A stretch of DNA of 64,000 nucleotides, taken from Cellulomonas cellasea. GTDB lineage: Bacteria; Actinomycetota; Actinomycetes; Actinomycetales; Cellulomonadaceae. The translations under genes were made by a program, and so were the position numbers. How positions within the stretch are numbered: position 1 is the stretch's first letter; each line of letters starts with the position of its first letter. Below, in pieces: positions 42,702 through 52,325 of the stretch. The notes beneath the pieces are model-generated. The model had not been told where the DNA came from and did not search any database. It worked only from the letters and a program-made list of their open reading frames with translations. Where the stretch lies: contig NZ_JAUDBQ010000016.1 of NCBI RefSeq assembly GCF_030372105.1, positions 1 to 64,000 of the forward strand, given 5' to 3'.

Positions 42702-43373
42702 ATGACCGACAGCGCAGAGCGCCTTGACGGACGGGTCGAGCGGGGCAACCGCACCCGTGCCGCAGTGCTCGCCCGCGCGGTGCAGATCGCCTCGGTGGAC
42801 GGCCTGGCCGAGCTCTCGCTCGGACGGCTGGCGAACGACGTCGGCGTCAGCAAGAGCGGGATCTTCACGCTCTTCGGCTCCAAGCAGGCACTGCAGCTCG
42901 CCACCGTCGAGGCCGCGCGCGCGGTGTTCGTCGACCACGTCGTGGGCCCCGCGCGCGAGGTGCCCGACGGGCTGGACCGGCTGCGCACGCTGTGCGCGTT
43001 GTGGCTCGACTACTCCCGCAGCAGGGTCTTCGACGGCGGGTGCTTCTTCTCCGCGGTGACCGCCGAGTTCGACTCCCGCACCGGCCCGGTGCACGCCGCA
43101 GTGGTCGACTCCTACGCCGCCTGGTCGCGTCACGTCCGGGGCATCGCCGCCAGGGCGCTGGACGCCGGGGATATCGTCGAGGGGACAGACGTCGACCAGC
43201 TCGAGTTCGAGCTCACCTCGATGCTCGAGATGGCCAACACGCTCTCGTTGCTGCACGGGGACGACTCGGTGTACGGCCGGGCCCTCGCCGCGGTGGAGGA
43301 CCGGCTCAGCCGGGTCGCCGCCCGGCCCGAGCGGCACCCGTGGCTCGCACGGGAGGGCGCGGCACAGCGGTAG
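42702..43373 (+). CDS. TetR/AcrR family regulator
   Basis: A 223-residue repressor. N-terminal HTH at about 18-60 (R-T-R-A-A-V-L-A-R-A-V-Q-I-A-S-V-D-G, then L-G-R-L-A-N-D-V-G-V-S-K-S-G-I-F-T-L-F-G-S-K). The C-terminal ligand domain has D-Y-S-R-S-R-V-F-D-G-G-C-F-F near 105-118, typical of the YcdC/TetR_C_6-like group. It is divergent from the hydrolase with a palindromic operator between; ligand unknown. Confidence 0.9.
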   Translation: MTDSAERLDGRVERGNRTRAAVLARAVQIASVDGLAELSLGRLANDVGVSKSGIFTLFGSKQALQLATVEAARAVFVDHVVGPAREVPDGLDRLRTLCALWLDYSRSRVFDGGCFFSAVTAEFDSRTGPVHAAVVDSYAAWSRHVRGIAARALDAGDIVEGTDVDQLEFELTSMLEMANTLSLLHGDDSVYGRALAAVEDRLSRVAARPERHPWLAREGAAQR

Positions 43374-43413
43374 CCCGAGGGCTGACGGCCCCGGGACGAG
43401 CAGGGAGGCCCCG

Positions 43414-43866
43414 ATGAACGCCGGATGGCTGTGGTGGGTGGGCGGCGCCCTGCTGCTCGGCATCGCCGAGATGATCTCCCTCGACCTGATCTTCCTGATG
43501 CTGGCCGGCGGGGCCATCGCCGGGGCGGTGGCGAACGCGCTCGGCGCCTCGGTCCCCGTGCAGATCGTCGTGGCCGCGGGGACGGCCGTCGTGCTGCTCT
43601 TCGCGCTGCGGCCCTGGCTGTTGCGGCACCTGCGGGCCCGGACGACGCTGGTGGAGACGAACGCGGCCGCGCTCGTCGGGCGCACCGCCGTGGTGGTCAC
43701 CCCCACCACGGAGGCCGGAGGCCGGGTGAAGCTCGCGGGCGAGGTCTGGTCGGCGCGCGCCGGCCAGGAGGGCGCCGTCTTCCCGGCGGGCGCCGAGGTG
43801 CGGGTCAGCCGGATCGAGGGCGCGACTGCCGTGGTGGTCGCGCAGCAGGACGCCCCGCACGGGTGA
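43414..43866 (+). CDS. NfeD-like membrane protein
   Basis: A 150-residue short NfeD. Two to three helices occupy residues 5-70 (W-V-G-G-A-L-L-L-G-I-A-E-M, I-F-L-M-L-A-G-G-A-I-A-G, V-V-L-L-F-A-L-R-P-W), then an OB-fold domain (G-R-T-A-V-V-V-T-P; G-R-V-K-L-A-G-E-V-W-S-A-R). NfeD proteins pair with SPFH proteins in membrane microdomains, and the SPFH gene follows after 55 nt. AGGGAGG precedes the ATG. Confidence 0.9.
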   Translation: MNAGWLWWVGGALLLGIAEMISLDLIFLMLAGGAIAGAVANALGASVPVQIVVAAGTAVVLLFALRPWLLRHLRARTTLVETNAAALVGRTAVVVTPTTEAGGRVKLAGEVWSARAGQEGAVFPAGAEVRVSRIEGATAVVVAQQDAPHG

Positions 43867-43921
43867 GCGAGGCGCGACGGGCCGCTTGGCGCGCCGCGCG
43901 GCCTGACGAGGAGGACGCATC

Positions 43922-45169
43922 GTGTTCGACGAGAACCTCGACCCCGGGCAGGTGCTCGGGCTGATCGTGCTGGCGTTGGTCGTCATCTTCGTGGTGGTGG
44001 CCCTCGCGCGGGCGGTGCGGATCGTGCCGCAGGCCGTCGCGGTGGTGGTCGAGCGGCTGGGCCGGTACTCGCGCACCCTCGACGCGGGGCTGCACCTGCT
44101 CATCCCGTTCGTGGACCGGGTGCGCGCCGCCGTCGACCTGCGCGAGCAGGTCGTCTCCTTCCCGCCGCAGCCGGTGATCACCTCGGACAACCTCGTGGTG
44201 AGCATCGACACGGTCATCTACTTCCAGGTGACCGACCCGAAGTCAGCGGTGTACGAGATCGCCAACTACATCACCGGCATCGAGCAGCTCACCGTCACCA
44301 CGCTCCGCAACGTGATCGGGTCGATGGACCTCGAGCAGACCCTCACGAGCCGCGACCAGATCAACGGCCAGCTGCGCGGGGTGCTGGACGAGGCCACGGG
44401 GCGCTGGGGCATCCGCGTCAACCGGGTCGAGCTCAAGGCCATCGACCCGCCCGCCTCGGTGCAAGGGTCGATGGAGCAGCAGATGCGCGCCGAGCGCGAC
44501 CGACGTGCGGCAATCCTCACGGCCGAGGGCGTCAAGCAGAGCCAGATCCTCACGGCCGAGGGCGAGAAGCAGGCGGCGATCCTGCGGGCGGAGGGCTCGG
44601 CGCAGGCCGCGATCCTCAACGCCGAGGGCGAGGCGCGGGCGATCCTGCAGGTCTTCGACGCGGTGCACCGCGGCGACGCCGACCCGAAGCTGCTGGCCTA
44701 CCAGTACCTGCAGACCCTGCCGAAGGTGGCCGCCAGCCCGGCCAACAAGGTGTGGGTGATCCCCTCGGAGCTGACCGGGGCGCTCGGGCAGTTCGTGCAG
44801 GGCTTCGCCGGCATGGGAGCCCCGCCGCCCGGGGGCGCCCCTCGCGAGCCCGAGCCCTCGCCCCTCGGGTCGGGGCTGCCCTCGGTGGCGCTCAAGGATC
44901 CCGCCGAGGCGCTCGCGGAGGCCCGGCGGGACTCGCAGGCCGCCACCGAGGACGCGACGAGCGCGGGCACGCTCAGCGGGCTGCCGTTCGACCCCGGCGC
45001 GGAGCTGGGGCAGCGGCCCGTGGTCCCGCAGCGCGAGGACGTCCCGCCGCCACCGGAGCCTGAGCGCGGCGCGCCGATCGTGCCGAGCGAGCCGCCAGAG
45101 GACGTCGACCCCATCGTCCCGCCAGACTCCGACGAGCCGGGATCGGGCCCCGCCGCGGGGCGCCCCTGA
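43922..45169 (+). CDS. SPFH/band 7 domain protein (stomatin/QmcA-like)
   Basis: A 415-residue membrane protein. One N-terminal helix (about 12-30) is followed by R-I-V-P-Q-A-V-A-V-V-V-E-R-L-G-R-Y, the SPFH start. A coiled coil with repeated I-L-T-A-E-G and A-I-L-x-A-E-G units lies at about 190-245, and the last 110 residues are Pro/Glu-rich and disordered. Such proteins oligomerise and organise membranes or chaperone FtsH-type proteases; the NfeD partner is next door. GTG 43922 with GAGGAGG upstream. Confidence 0.92.
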   Translation: MFDENLDPGQVLGLIVLALVVIFVVVALARAVRIVPQAVAVVVERLGRYSRTLDAGLHLLIPFVDRVRAAVDLREQVVSFPPQPVITSDNLVVSIDTVIYFQVTDPKSAVYEIANYITGIEQLTVTTLRNVIGSMDLEQTLTSRDQINGQLRGVLDEATGRWGIRVNRVELKAIDPPASVQGSMEQQMRAERDRRAAILTAEGVKQSQILTAEGEKQAAILRAEGSAQAAILNAEGEARAILQVFDAVHRGDADPKLLAYQYLQTLPKVAASPANKVWVIPSELTGALGQFVQGFAGMGAPPPGGAPREPEPSPLGSGLPSVALKDPAEALAEARRDSQAATEDATSAGTLSGLPFDPGAELGQRPVVPQREDVPPPPEPERGAPIVPSEPPEDVDPIVPPDSDEPGSGPAAGRP

Positions 45170-45190
45170 CCGAGGGCGTATGAAATCAAC

Positions 45191-45219
45191 TTGTGAGTGA
45201 GTTCTCACTCACTTACGAT
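45191..45219 (+). promoter_or_regulatory. TetR/ABC operon promoter with embedded operator
   Basis: TTGTGA (45191-45196), a 17-nt spacer and TACGAT (45214-45219), ending 7 nt before ATG 45227. A perfect inverted repeat, GTGAGTGAG (45193-45201) and CTCACTCAC (45204-45212) around TT, fills the spacer and overlaps the -35. This is the classical place for an autorepressor. Confidence 0.8.
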
Positions 45220-45226
45220 GGACCCC

Positions 45227-45904
45227 ATGCCCTTTGACGCCCACCCACGCTCCCGTCGGGCCCCCGCGATGGCGCCCGACGACCGGCGCGCCGCGATCCT
45301 CGAGGCCGTCGTCCCGCTGCTGCGCGAGCGCGGCGGCGGCGTGACCACGCGCGAGCTCGCCACCGCCGCCGGCGTCGCCGAGGGGACGCTGTTCCGCGTC
45401 TTCCCCGACAAGGAGACCCTCGTGCGCGCCGCCGTCGAGCGGGCCCTGGACCCGGTGGACCTGGTCGCGCAGATCGAGGCGATCCCCACGTCGCAGGCCC
45501 TGCGGCCCGCCCTCACCGAGGCGGTGCGGCTCATGCAGGACCGCGCCGGCCAAGTCGTCGACCTGCTCTTCGTGGCCCACCACGCGCCCGACGGCGAGCA
45601 CCGCCCTGACCCCGGCCACGGGGTCAAGCCGCAGGGGCATCGCGCCCACCGCCACCACGCGTCCGTGGAGCCCGTGGTCGACGCCGTCGCCGAGCTCCTC
45701 GCGGCGCATGCCGCCGAGCTGCGCCTGGCGCCCCTGGACAGCGCGCGCATCCTCATGGGGCTCGTGCTGTCGACGCGGCGCCCCGGAGCCTGGGGGAGCG
45801 GGCTGAACCTGTCCGCCGAGGACCTCGTCGCAGTCGCCCTGGACGGCCTCGCCCACCACGCGTCCGACGGCCGCACATCCGCCAACCACGGGGAGGAGGG
45901 CTGA
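45227..45904 (+). CDS. TetR family regulator of the downstream ABC exporter
   Basis: A 225-residue repressor. HTH at about 25-65 (V-V-P-L-L-R-E-R-G-G-G-V-T-T-R-E-L-A-T-A-A-G-V-A-E-G-T-L-F-R-V-F). A His-rich loop lies near 125-145 (H-H-A-P-D-G-E-H, G-H-R-A-H-R-H-H-A), which could bind metal; this is speculative. ATG 45227 follows the -10 by 7 nt. Its stop shares one base with the next ATG, and a palindromic operator covers its own promoter, so it probably controls itself and the exporter. Confidence 0.92.
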   Translation: MPFDAHPRSRRAPAMAPDDRRAAILEAVVPLLRERGGGVTTRELATAAGVAEGTLFRVFPDKETLVRAAVERALDPVDLVAQIEAIPTSQALRPALTEAVRLMQDRAGQVVDLLFVAHHAPDGEHRPDPGHGVKPQGHRAHRHHASVEPVVDAVAELLAAHAAELRLAPLDSARILMGLVLSTRRPGAWGSGLNLSAEDLVAVALDGLAHHASDGRTSANHGEEG

Positions 45905-47643
45905 TGCTCACGCAACTCCTGAAGGAGTACCTCAGGCCGTACCGCCGGTCGGTCGCCGCGGCGATGACGCTGCAGCTCGTGCAGACCATCGCGACCTTGT
46001 ACCTGCCCAGCCTCAACGCGCACATCATCGACGACGGCATCGCACGCGGGGACACCGGCTACATCATGCGCGAGGGCGGCATCATGCTCGCCGTCAGCCT
46101 GCTCCAGGTCGTGTGCGCCATCGCGGCTGTGTACTTCGGCGCCCGCACCGCCATGGCGTTCGGCCGTGACGTCCGCGAGGGCCTGTTCACGCATGTGCAG
46201 ACGTTCTCCGCGCGTGAGGTCGGCCAGTTCGGCGCCCCCACGCTCATCACCCGCACCACCAACGACGTGCAGCAGATCCAGATGGTGGTGCTGCTGACGT
46301 TCACCGTCATGGTGATGGCGCCGATCATGCTGGTCGGCGGCGTGATCATGGCCCTGCAGGAGGACGTCGGGCTGTCCGCCGTGCTGCTCGTGGCGGTGCC
46401 CGTGCTGGGCGTCGTGATCGGGTTCGTCGTGGCGCGGATGGTCCCGCAGTTCCGCGTCATGCAGAAGCGCATCGACACCATCAACCGGGTGCTGCGCGAG
46501 CAGATCACCGGCATCCGGGTGATCCGCGCGTTCGTGCGCGAGCGCCAGGAGTCCCGCCGCTTCGAGGACGCCAACAGCGCGCTGTTCGACACCTCGCTGC
46601 GGGTCGGCAAGATCATGGCGCTGATGTTCCCGCTCGTCATGCTGATCATGAACGCGACGAGCGTGGCGGTGCTGTGGTTCGGCGCGGGCCGCATCGACTC
46701 CGGGCAGATGCAGGTCGGGTCGCTCGTCGCGTACCTCAGCTACATCGCCTACATCCTCATGTCCGTGATGATGTCCACGATGATGTTCATCATGGTCCCG
46801 CGGGCCGTGGTCTCCGCGGAGCGCGTCGGCGAGGTGATGAAGGCGCAGACCTCCGTGCAGCCGCCCGCCCGTCCGGTGCCCCTGGACCCCGCCGAGCGCG
46901 GACGCCTGCAGATGCGCGGCGTGGAGTTCCGCTACCCGGGCGCCGAGCACCCCGTGCTGCACGGCATCGACCTCGACGCCCAGCCCGGCCAGACCACGGC
47001 GATCATCGGCTCGACGGGCGCCGGCAAGACGACGCTGTTGGGCCTGGTGCCCCGCCTGTTCGACGCCACCGGCGGCTCGGTGCTGGTGGGCGGCGTGGAC
47101 GTGCGCGAGCTCGACCCGGACGACCTGTGGTCGGCCATCGGGCTGGTGCCGCAGAAGCCCTACCTGTTCACCGGCACCATCGCCACGAACATCCGGTACG
47201 GCAAGCCGGACGCCACCGACGAGGAGGTGTGGCACGCGCTGGAGGTGGCGCAGGCCCGCGACTTCGTCGAGGCGACGCCGGGCGGCCTCGACGCGCCCGT
47301 CGCGCAGGGCGGCTCCAACTTCTCCGGGGGCCAGCGCCAGCGCCTGGCCATCGCCCGGGCGATCGTGCGACGGCCCCAGATCTACCTGTTCGACGACTCG
47401 TTCTCCGCGCTCGACTTCGCCACCGACGCCGCGCTGCGCGCCGCTCTGGTCCCCGAGACCCGCGGGTCCACCGTGCTGATCGTGGCCCAACGCGTCGCGA
47501 CCATCCGGCACGCCGACGAGATCGTCGTCCTCGAGGGCGGGGCCATCGTGGCCCGCGGCACCCACGAGAGCCTGCTCGAGACGTCCGAGACCTACCGCGA
47601 GATCGTCTTCTCGCAGATCAGCGAAGAGGAGGCCGCCGCGTGA
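45904..47643 (+). CDS. Heterodimeric ABC exporter, subunit 1
   Basis: A 579-residue half-transporter: six helices (about 15-310), then an ATPase domain. Walker [10 protein letters not shown] near 372, canonical signature F-S-G-G-Q-R-Q-R-L near 474. Walker B reads I-Y-L-F-D-D-S, so the catalytic Glu is replaced by Asp, as in the degenerate half of heterodimeric exporters such as BmrC/TM287. It pairs with the next gene (4-nt overlap). Regulated by the TetR gene upstream; multidrug export is inferred. Confidence 0.92.
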   Translation: MLTQLLKEYLRPYRRSVAAAMTLQLVQTIATLYLPSLNAHIIDDGIARGDTGYIMREGGIMLAVSLLQVVCAIAAVYFGARTAMAFGRDVREGLFTHVQTFSAREVGQFGAPTLITRTTNDVQQIQMVVLLTFTVMVMAPIMLVGGVIMALQEDVGLSAVLLVAVPVLGVVIGFVVARMVPQFRVMQKRIDTINRVLREQITGIRVIRAFVRERQESRRFEDANSALFDTSLRVGKIMALMFPLVMLIMNATSVAVLWFGAGRIDSGQMQVGSLVAYLSYIAYILMSVMMSTMMFIMVPRAVVSAERVGEVMKAQTSVQPPARPVPLDPAERGRLQMRGVEFRYPGAEHPVLHGIDLDAQPGQTTAIIGSTGAGKTTLLGLVPRLFDATGGSVLVGGVDVRELDPDDLWSAIGLVPQKPYLFTGTIATNIRYGKPDATDEEVWHALEVAQARDFVEATPGGLDAPVAQGGSNFSGGQRQRLAIARAIVRRPQIYLFDDSFSALDFATDAALRAALVPETRGSTVLIVAQRVATIRHADEIVVLEGGAIVARGTHESLLETSETYREIVFSQISEEEAAA

Positions 47644-49640
47644 GCGCGAACCAGCGACCCGGCGCAACGCCGGTCGGGGAGAAGCCCGCGACGGGTGGGC
47701 GCCGTCCTCCGCACGGCGGGGGCCACGGCCCGATGGGCGGGCTCGGCATGCCCACAGAGAAGTCGATGGACTTCCGCGGCTCCGGCGGCAGGCTGCTCGG
47801 CTACCTGCGGCCCGAGCGGCTGAAGATGACCCTCACCGTGGCGCTCGCGATCGTGTCGGTGGCGCTCGTCGTCACCGGGCCGAAGATCCTCGGCCAGGCG
47901 ACGAACATCATCTTCGAGGGCGTCATCGGCCGCCAGCTCCCCGAGGGGATCAGCAAGAGCGAGGCCATCGCCGGGCTGCGCGCCAGGGGCGAGGACAGCT
48001 TCGCGGACCTGTTGTCGGGCGCGGACGTGGTGCCGGGGCAGGGCGTCGACTTCACACGCCTGCGCGACGTGCTGCTGCTCGTCCTGGCCATCTACGTCGG
48101 GTCGTTCGTGTTCGGGTGGCTGCAGGGCCGGCTCACCGCGGGCATCGTGCAGCGCACCGTCTTCCGGATGCGCAAGTCCGTCGAGGGCAAGCTCCAGCGG
48201 CTGCCGCTCTCGTACTTCGACAAGCAGCCCCGCGGCGAGGTGCTCAGCCGTGTCACCAACGACATCGACAACATCGCCCAGACGCTGCAGCAGACCCTGT
48301 CGCAGGTGATCACCTCAGTGCTCACCGTCATCGGCGTGCTCGCGATGATGTTCTGGATCTCGCCGCTGCTGGCCCTCGTGGCCCTGGTGACCGTGCCGCT
48401 GTCCGTGGTGGTGACCGCCGCCATCGCCAAGCGGTCCCAGCCGCAGTTCGTCGCGCAGTGGCAGCGCACCGGGACGCTGAACTCGCACATCGAGGAGATG
48501 TACACCGGCCACGCGCTGGTCAAGGTGTTCGGCCACCAGCGCGAGGCGATCTCCACGTTCCACGACGAGAACGGCAAGCTGTACGACGCGTCGTTCCGCG
48601 CCCAGTTCATCTCGGGGATCATCCAGCCGGCGCTGGGCTTCCTGTCGAACCTCAACTACGTGATCATCGCGGTGATCGGCGGCCTGCGGGTCGCGTCGGG
48701 GACCATGTCGCTGGGCGACGTGCAGGCGTTCATCCAGTACTCGCGCCAGTTCACCCAGCCGCTCACGCAGATCGCGTCGATGATGAACCTCCTCCAGTCC
48801 GGCGTCGCGTCCGCCGAGCGGGTCTTCGACCTGCTGGACGCCGAGGAGCAGAGCCCCGACCCGGACCCCGCGGCGCCTGTGCCCACCCCGGTGCTGGGCC
48901 GCGTGGCCTTCGAGGACGTGTCGTTCAGCTACGACCCGGAGAACCCGCTCATCGAGCACCTGTCCTTCGTGGCCGAGCCCGGGCAGACAGTCGCCATCGT
49001 CGGACCCACCGGCGCCGGCAAGACCACGCTGGTGAACCTGCTCATGCGGTTCTACGAGGTCGACTCCGGGCGCATCACCCTCGACGGCGTGGACACCGCC
49101 GCCATGACCAGGGACGACCTGCGCTCGCAGATCGGCATGGTGCTGCAGGACACGTGGCTGATCAGCGGCTCCATCGCCGAGAACATCGCCTACGCCGCCG
49201 ACGAGATCACCCGCGAGCACCTCATCGAGGCGGCGCGGACCACGCACGTCGACCACTTCGTGCGGACCCTCGCCGAGGGCTACGACACGGTGATCGACGA
49301 CGAGGGGTCGAACGTCAGCGCGGGGGAGAAGCAGCTGCTCACGATCGCCCGCGCGTTCGTCGCCGACCCCGCGATCCTGGTGCTCGACGAGGCGACGTCC
49401 TCGGTGGACACCCGCACCGAGGTGCTCGTGCAGCAGGCGATGAACGCGCTGCGCGCCGGGCGGACGTCCTTCGTCATCGCGCACCGGCTGTCCACGATCC
49501 GCGACGCGGACGTCATCCTCGTCATGGAGCACGGGTCGATCGTCGAGCAGGGCACCCATGAGGAGCTGCTCGCGGCCGACGGCGCCTATGCGCGGCTGTA
49601 CGCGTCGCAGTTCGCGGAGGCGGCCACGGCGCTCGACTAG
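47640..49640 (+). CDS. Heterodimeric ABC exporter, subunit 2
   Basis: A 666-residue half-transporter. A Gly/Pro-rich cytoplasmic start (about 1-50) and an inserted loop (about 95-140) make it longer than subunit 1. Walker [10 protein letters not shown] near 460; Walker B V-L-D-E-A-T-S-S with the catalytic Glu; signature V-S-A-G-E-K-Q-L is atypical. Together with the Asp in subunit 1, both deviations fall in one composite ATP site. GTG 47640 overlaps the subunit 1 stop. A terminator follows. Confidence 0.92.
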   Translation: MSANQRPGATPVGEKPATGGRRPPHGGGHGPMGGLGMPTEKSMDFRGSGGRLLGYLRPERLKMTLTVALAIVSVALVVTGPKILGQATNIIFEGVIGRQLPEGISKSEAIAGLRARGEDSFADLLSGADVVPGQGVDFTRLRDVLLLVLAIYVGSFVFGWLQGRLTAGIVQRTVFRMRKSVEGKLQRLPLSYFDKQPRGEVLSRVTNDIDNIAQTLQQTLSQVITSVLTVIGVLAMMFWISPLLALVALVTVPLSVVVTAAIAKRSQPQFVAQWQRTGTLNSHIEEMYTGHALVKVFGHQREAISTFHDENGKLYDASFRAQFISGIIQPALGFLSNLNYVIIAVIGGLRVASGTMSLGDVQAFIQYSRQFTQPLTQIASMMNLLQSGVASAERVFDLLDAEEQSPDPDPAAPVPTPVLGRVAFEDVSFSYDPENPLIEHLSFVAEPGQTVAIVGPTGAGKTTLVNLLMRFYEVDSGRITLDGVDTAAMTRDDLRSQIGMVLQDTWLISGSIAENIAYAADEITREHLIEAARTTHVDHFVRTLAEGYDTVIDDEGSNVSAGEKQLLTIARAFVADPAILVLDEATSSVDTRTEVLVQQAMNALRAGRTSFVIAHRLSTIRDADVILVMEHGSIVEQGTHEELLAADGAYARLYASQFAEAATALD

Positions 49641-49661
49641 GGCGCTCGACGGGCGTTCGAC

Positions 49662-49697
49662 GCGCCCCGGTCCGGACGGTGGTCCGGGCCGGGGCGC
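49662..49697 (+). terminator. Terminator after the ABC exporter
   Basis: Arms 49662-49677 (GCGCCCCGGTCCGGAC) and 49682-49697 pair over 16 positions with one G-U and a 4-nt loop GGTG, 21 nt after the stop. Confidence 0.8.
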
Positions 49698-49707
49698 CGG
49701 GCGCGGG

Positions 49708-50568
49708 ATGATGGACGACGTGCCAGCGCCCGAGATCATCCCCCTCACCGACCCCGCCGACGAGCGCCTCGCCGACTACGTCTCGCTGACCGACGTCGCG
49801 CTGCGCTCCAAGCACGAGCCCGCGAAGGGCCTGTACATCGCGGAGAGCTCCACGGTGCTGCGCCGCGCGATCGACGCCGGGCACCGGCCACGGTCGGTGC
49901 TGGTGTCACCACGCTGGCTGCCCGACCTGGAGGAGATGCTCGCGAGCCTGCCCGACGACGGCACGCGCGTGCCCGTCTACGTCGCCGAGCCCGACGTGCT
50001 CGAGGCCATCACCGGCTTCCACGTCCACCGCGGGGCGCTCGCGGCGATGCACCGGCCGGTGCTGCCGTCCGTGGAGGACGTGCTGCGCGGGGCGCGCGGC
50101 GGCAACGGGGCTCGACGGGTGGCCGTGCTCGAGGACATCGTGGACCACACCAACGTCGGCGCCGCGTTCCGCTCGGCGGCGGCGCTGGGCGTCGACGCGG
50201 TGCTGGTCACGCCGCGCTGCGCCGACCCGCTCTACCGGCGCTCGGTGCGCGTGTCGATGGGCACGGTGTTCCAGGTGCCGTGGACCCGCATCGACGAGTG
50301 GCCCGCCGGGATGGAGACCCTGCGCGACGCCGGTTTCGTCACGGCGGCCCTCGCGCTCTCCGACGACTCGATCAGCCTCGACGCGCTCGAGCGCGACCTG
50401 CCGGAGCGGCTCGCGCTGATCCTCGGCGCCGAGGGGCACGGGCTGAAGGCGACGACGGTCGCGGCGGCCGACCTGACGGTGCGCATCCCGATGGCGGGGG
50501 GAGTTGACTCGCTCAACGTGGCCGCGGCGGCGGCGGTCGCGTTCTGGGCCACTCGCGCCACGTCCTGA
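49708..50568 (+). CDS. TrmH/SpoU family RNA 2'-O-methyltransferase
   Basis: A 286-residue SPOUT methyltransferase. The N-terminal substrate-binding part has S-L-T-D-V-A-L-R-S-K and Y-I-A-E-S-S-T-V-L. SPOUT motifs: E-D-I-V-D-H-T-N-V-G-A-A-F-R-S-A near 135, L-I-L-G-A-E-G-H-G-L near 232, and I-P-M-A-G-G-V-D-S-L-N-V-A-A-A near 258, which form the knotted SAM site. The rRNA or tRNA target is unknown. Tandem ATGs at 49708 and 49711 and a GTG at 49720 are possible starts; no clear ribosome site decides. Confidence 0.88.
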   Translation: MMDDVPAPEIIPLTDPADERLADYVSLTDVALRSKHEPAKGLYIAESSTVLRRAIDAGHRPRSVLVSPRWLPDLEEMLASLPDDGTRVPVYVAEPDVLEAITGFHVHRGALAAMHRPVLPSVEDVLRGARGGNGARRVAVLEDIVDHTNVGAAFRSAAALGVDAVLVTPRCADPLYRRSVRVSMGTVFQVPWTRIDEWPAGMETLRDAGFVTAALALSDDSISLDALERDLPERLALILGAEGHGLKATTVAAADLTVRIPMAGGVDSLNVAAAAAVAFWATRATS

Positions 50569-50589
50569 CACGGCAGACCTCGAGCGGCC

Positions 50590-50595
50590 TAGGCT
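50590..50595 (+). promoter_or_regulatory. GNAT gene -10 element, leaderless type
   Basis: TAGGCT ends 7 nt before GTG 50603. TGACAC at 50566-50571 is a fair -35 with an 18-nt spacer. Confidence 0.5.
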
Positions 50596-50602
50596 CGCGG
50601 AC

Positions 50603-51073
50603 GTGACGGCCATCATCCGGCCCGCCGACGACGCGGACCTGCAGGGCCTGCTGGGGCTCTATGGCGAGCTGAACCCTGACGACTCGGCATTGCCTGACGC
50701 TCGCGCGCAGGAGGTGTGGGCGGCGGTCCGCAGCCAGCGGGGCCGGACGATCCTGGTCGCCGTCGTCGGCGACGCACTGGCAGGCAGCATCGACTGCGTG
50801 GTCCTGCCGAACCTCACCCGTGGTGGGCGGTCCATCATGTTCGTGGAGAACGTCATCGTCGCGCGGCAGCACCGTCGGCGTGGGATCGGGCGGCTGTTGA
50901 TGGACGCGGCGCTGTCGCTCGCTGAGTCGACCCGTTGCTACAAGATCCAACTCTTGGCGGCGGACAGCGAGGAAGCGCACGACTTCTACGCCGCGTCCGA
51001 GTACCGGCCGCTGGCGCAGGGATTCCGGCGCTACCTCGACGAGCCGGCACGCATCGGACATCACCGCCCATGA
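50603..51073 (+). CDS. GNAT family N-acetyltransferase
   Basis: A 156-residue acetyl-CoA-dependent transferase. The acetyl-CoA loop R-R-R-G-I-G-R-L-L-M-D-A-A near 95 follows beta-4 V-E-N-V-I-V; Y-K-I-Q-L-L and A-H-D-F-Y-A-A-S-E-Y near 130 complete the fold. Substrate unknown. GTG 50603 follows a -10 by 7 nt. The stop overlaps the ATG of the broken HIT gene by 4 nt, so the two once formed an operon. Confidence 0.88.
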   Translation: MTAIIRPADDADLQGLLGLYGELNPDDSALPDARAQEVWAAVRSQRGRTILVAVVGDALAGSIDCVVLPNLTRGGRSIMFVENVIVARQHRRRGIGRLLMDAALSLAESTRCYKIQLLAADSEEAHDFYAASEYRPLAQGFRRYLDEPARIGHHRP

Positions 51074-51494
51074 CCGAGGAGCTGGTGGCCAAGGAGTGCG
51101 TCTTCTGCGCCATCGTGGCGGGCCATGCGGAAGCCAGCATGGTGTTTGAGGACGAGACCGTTGCCGTGTGGATGGACCTGAACCCCGTCACGCACGGGCA
51201 CCTACTCGTGGCGCCACGGAGGCACGCCGTCGGCCTCGAAGACCTTGATGGCGTCACGAGCGCTCACGTGTGGTCGGTTGGCCACGACATGGCGACGGCG
51301 AAGCCGCCTTCCAGACGGTCTTCCATTTCCACTTGCACGTGATCCCTCGCTACCCAGGAGACGGCCTGGGGGAGCCTTTCAAGGTCGAGACTCACGAACG
51401 CGAGAAGTCGCTGCGTGACAGCGACGCGCAAGCGATCAAAGCCGCCATCGCGTCAACCAACGAGGATGTCGCTCCTCCGTCCGAGACCAGATAA
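51070..51494 (+). pseudogene. Broken HIT family hydrolase gene (internal deletion and frameshift)
   Basis: The first part, from ATG 51070, reads a normal HIT start: E-C-V-F-C-A-I-V-A-G-H, V-W-M-D-L-N-P-V-T-H-G-H-L-L-V-A-P, then H-V-W-S-V-G-H-D-M-A. Right after this, near 51290-51300, the frame is lost. The rest, D-G-E-A-A-F-Q, then the HIT triad H-F-H-L-H-V-I-P-R-Y-P-G-D-G, continues in another plus frame to 51494. Intact relatives have about 20 more residues here, so a deletion not divisible by three is likely. An in-frame product would stop at 51342 without the catalytic histidines. Confidence 0.8.
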
Positions 51495-51510
51495 CGCAGG
51501 CCGCGAGTCC

Positions 51511-52293
51511 TCACACGGGCGTCTGCGTCGGCAGGGTGAGGATCTCGGCGCCGTTGTCGGTGATGGCGATGGTGTGCTCGCTGTGGGCGGTGCGGCAGCC
51601 TGTGGCGCTGCGGAGCGTCCACCCGTCGGCGTCGGTGACGAGTTCTGCGGTGTCTGCCATGACCCAGGGCTCGAGGGCGAGCAGCAGCCCGGGGCGCAGC
51701 GTGTACCCGCGTCCGGGGCGTCCGGTGTTCGTGATGTGCGGGTCCTGGTGCATCGTCGATCCGATGCCGTGCCCGCCGAACTCGGTGTTGATGGGGTAGC
51801 CGGCCTCGCTGAGGACCGTGCCGATTGCGTGGGAGAGGTCGCCGATGCGGGCGCCCGGCCGGGCGGCGGCGATCCCGGCGGCCAGCGCGTTCTCGGTGGC
51901 GCGGATCATCGCGAGGCTGTCCGGGGGCTGTGACGCGCCCACGACGAAGCTGATGGCGGAGTCGGCCGCGATCCCGTCGAGGGACACGGCCAGGTCGAGG
52001 GTCAGCAGGTCGCCGTCGGCCAGCGCGTAGTCGTGGGGCAGCCCGTGGAGCACAGCGTCGTTGACGGAGGTGCAGATGTAGTGGCCGAAGGGCCCGCGCC
52101 CGAAGGAGGGCTCGTAGTCGACGTAGCAGGACTGCGCGCCGGCCTGGAGGATCATCTGCTGGGTCCAGCGGTCGATGTCGAGCAGGTTCGTGCCGACTGT
52201 GGCGCGGCTCCTGAGCGACTGCAAGATGCCGCCGACGAGGGCGCCCGTCTGCCTGGCTCGGGCCAGCTCGGTGGAGTTCAGGATCTCGATCAT
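51511..52293 (-). CDS. map: Methionine aminopeptidase, type I
   Basis: A 260-residue metalloprotease that removes N-terminal Met. Metal ligands are seen: two Asp in L-T-L-D-L-A-V-S-L-D-G-I-A-A-D-S-A near 105-115, His in F-G-G-H-G-I-G near 175, Glu in L-A-L-E-P-W-V near 208 and Glu in H-S-E-H-T-I near 240. ATG 52293 has GAGAGGG 8 nt upstream; a TTG 10 codons earlier is less likely. It is divergent from an XRE gene, not next to secY/adk as the housekeeping copy usually is, so it is probably an extra copy. Confidence 0.93.
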   Translation of the reverse strand: MIEILNSTELARARQTGALVGGILQSLRSRATVGTNLLDIDRWTQQMILQAGAQSCYVDYEPSFGRGPFGHYICTSVNDAVLHGLPHDYALADGDLLTLDLAVSLDGIAADSAISFVVGASQPPDSLAMIRATENALAAGIAAARPGARIGDLSHAIGTVLSEAGYPINTEFGGHGIGSTMHQDPHITNTGRPGRGYTLRPGLLLALEPWVMADTAELVTDADGWTLRSATGCRTAHSEHTIAITDNGAEILTLPTQTPV

Positions 52294-52325
52294 GGGGGGA
52301 GCCCTCTCGACGACAGAAGCCAATA

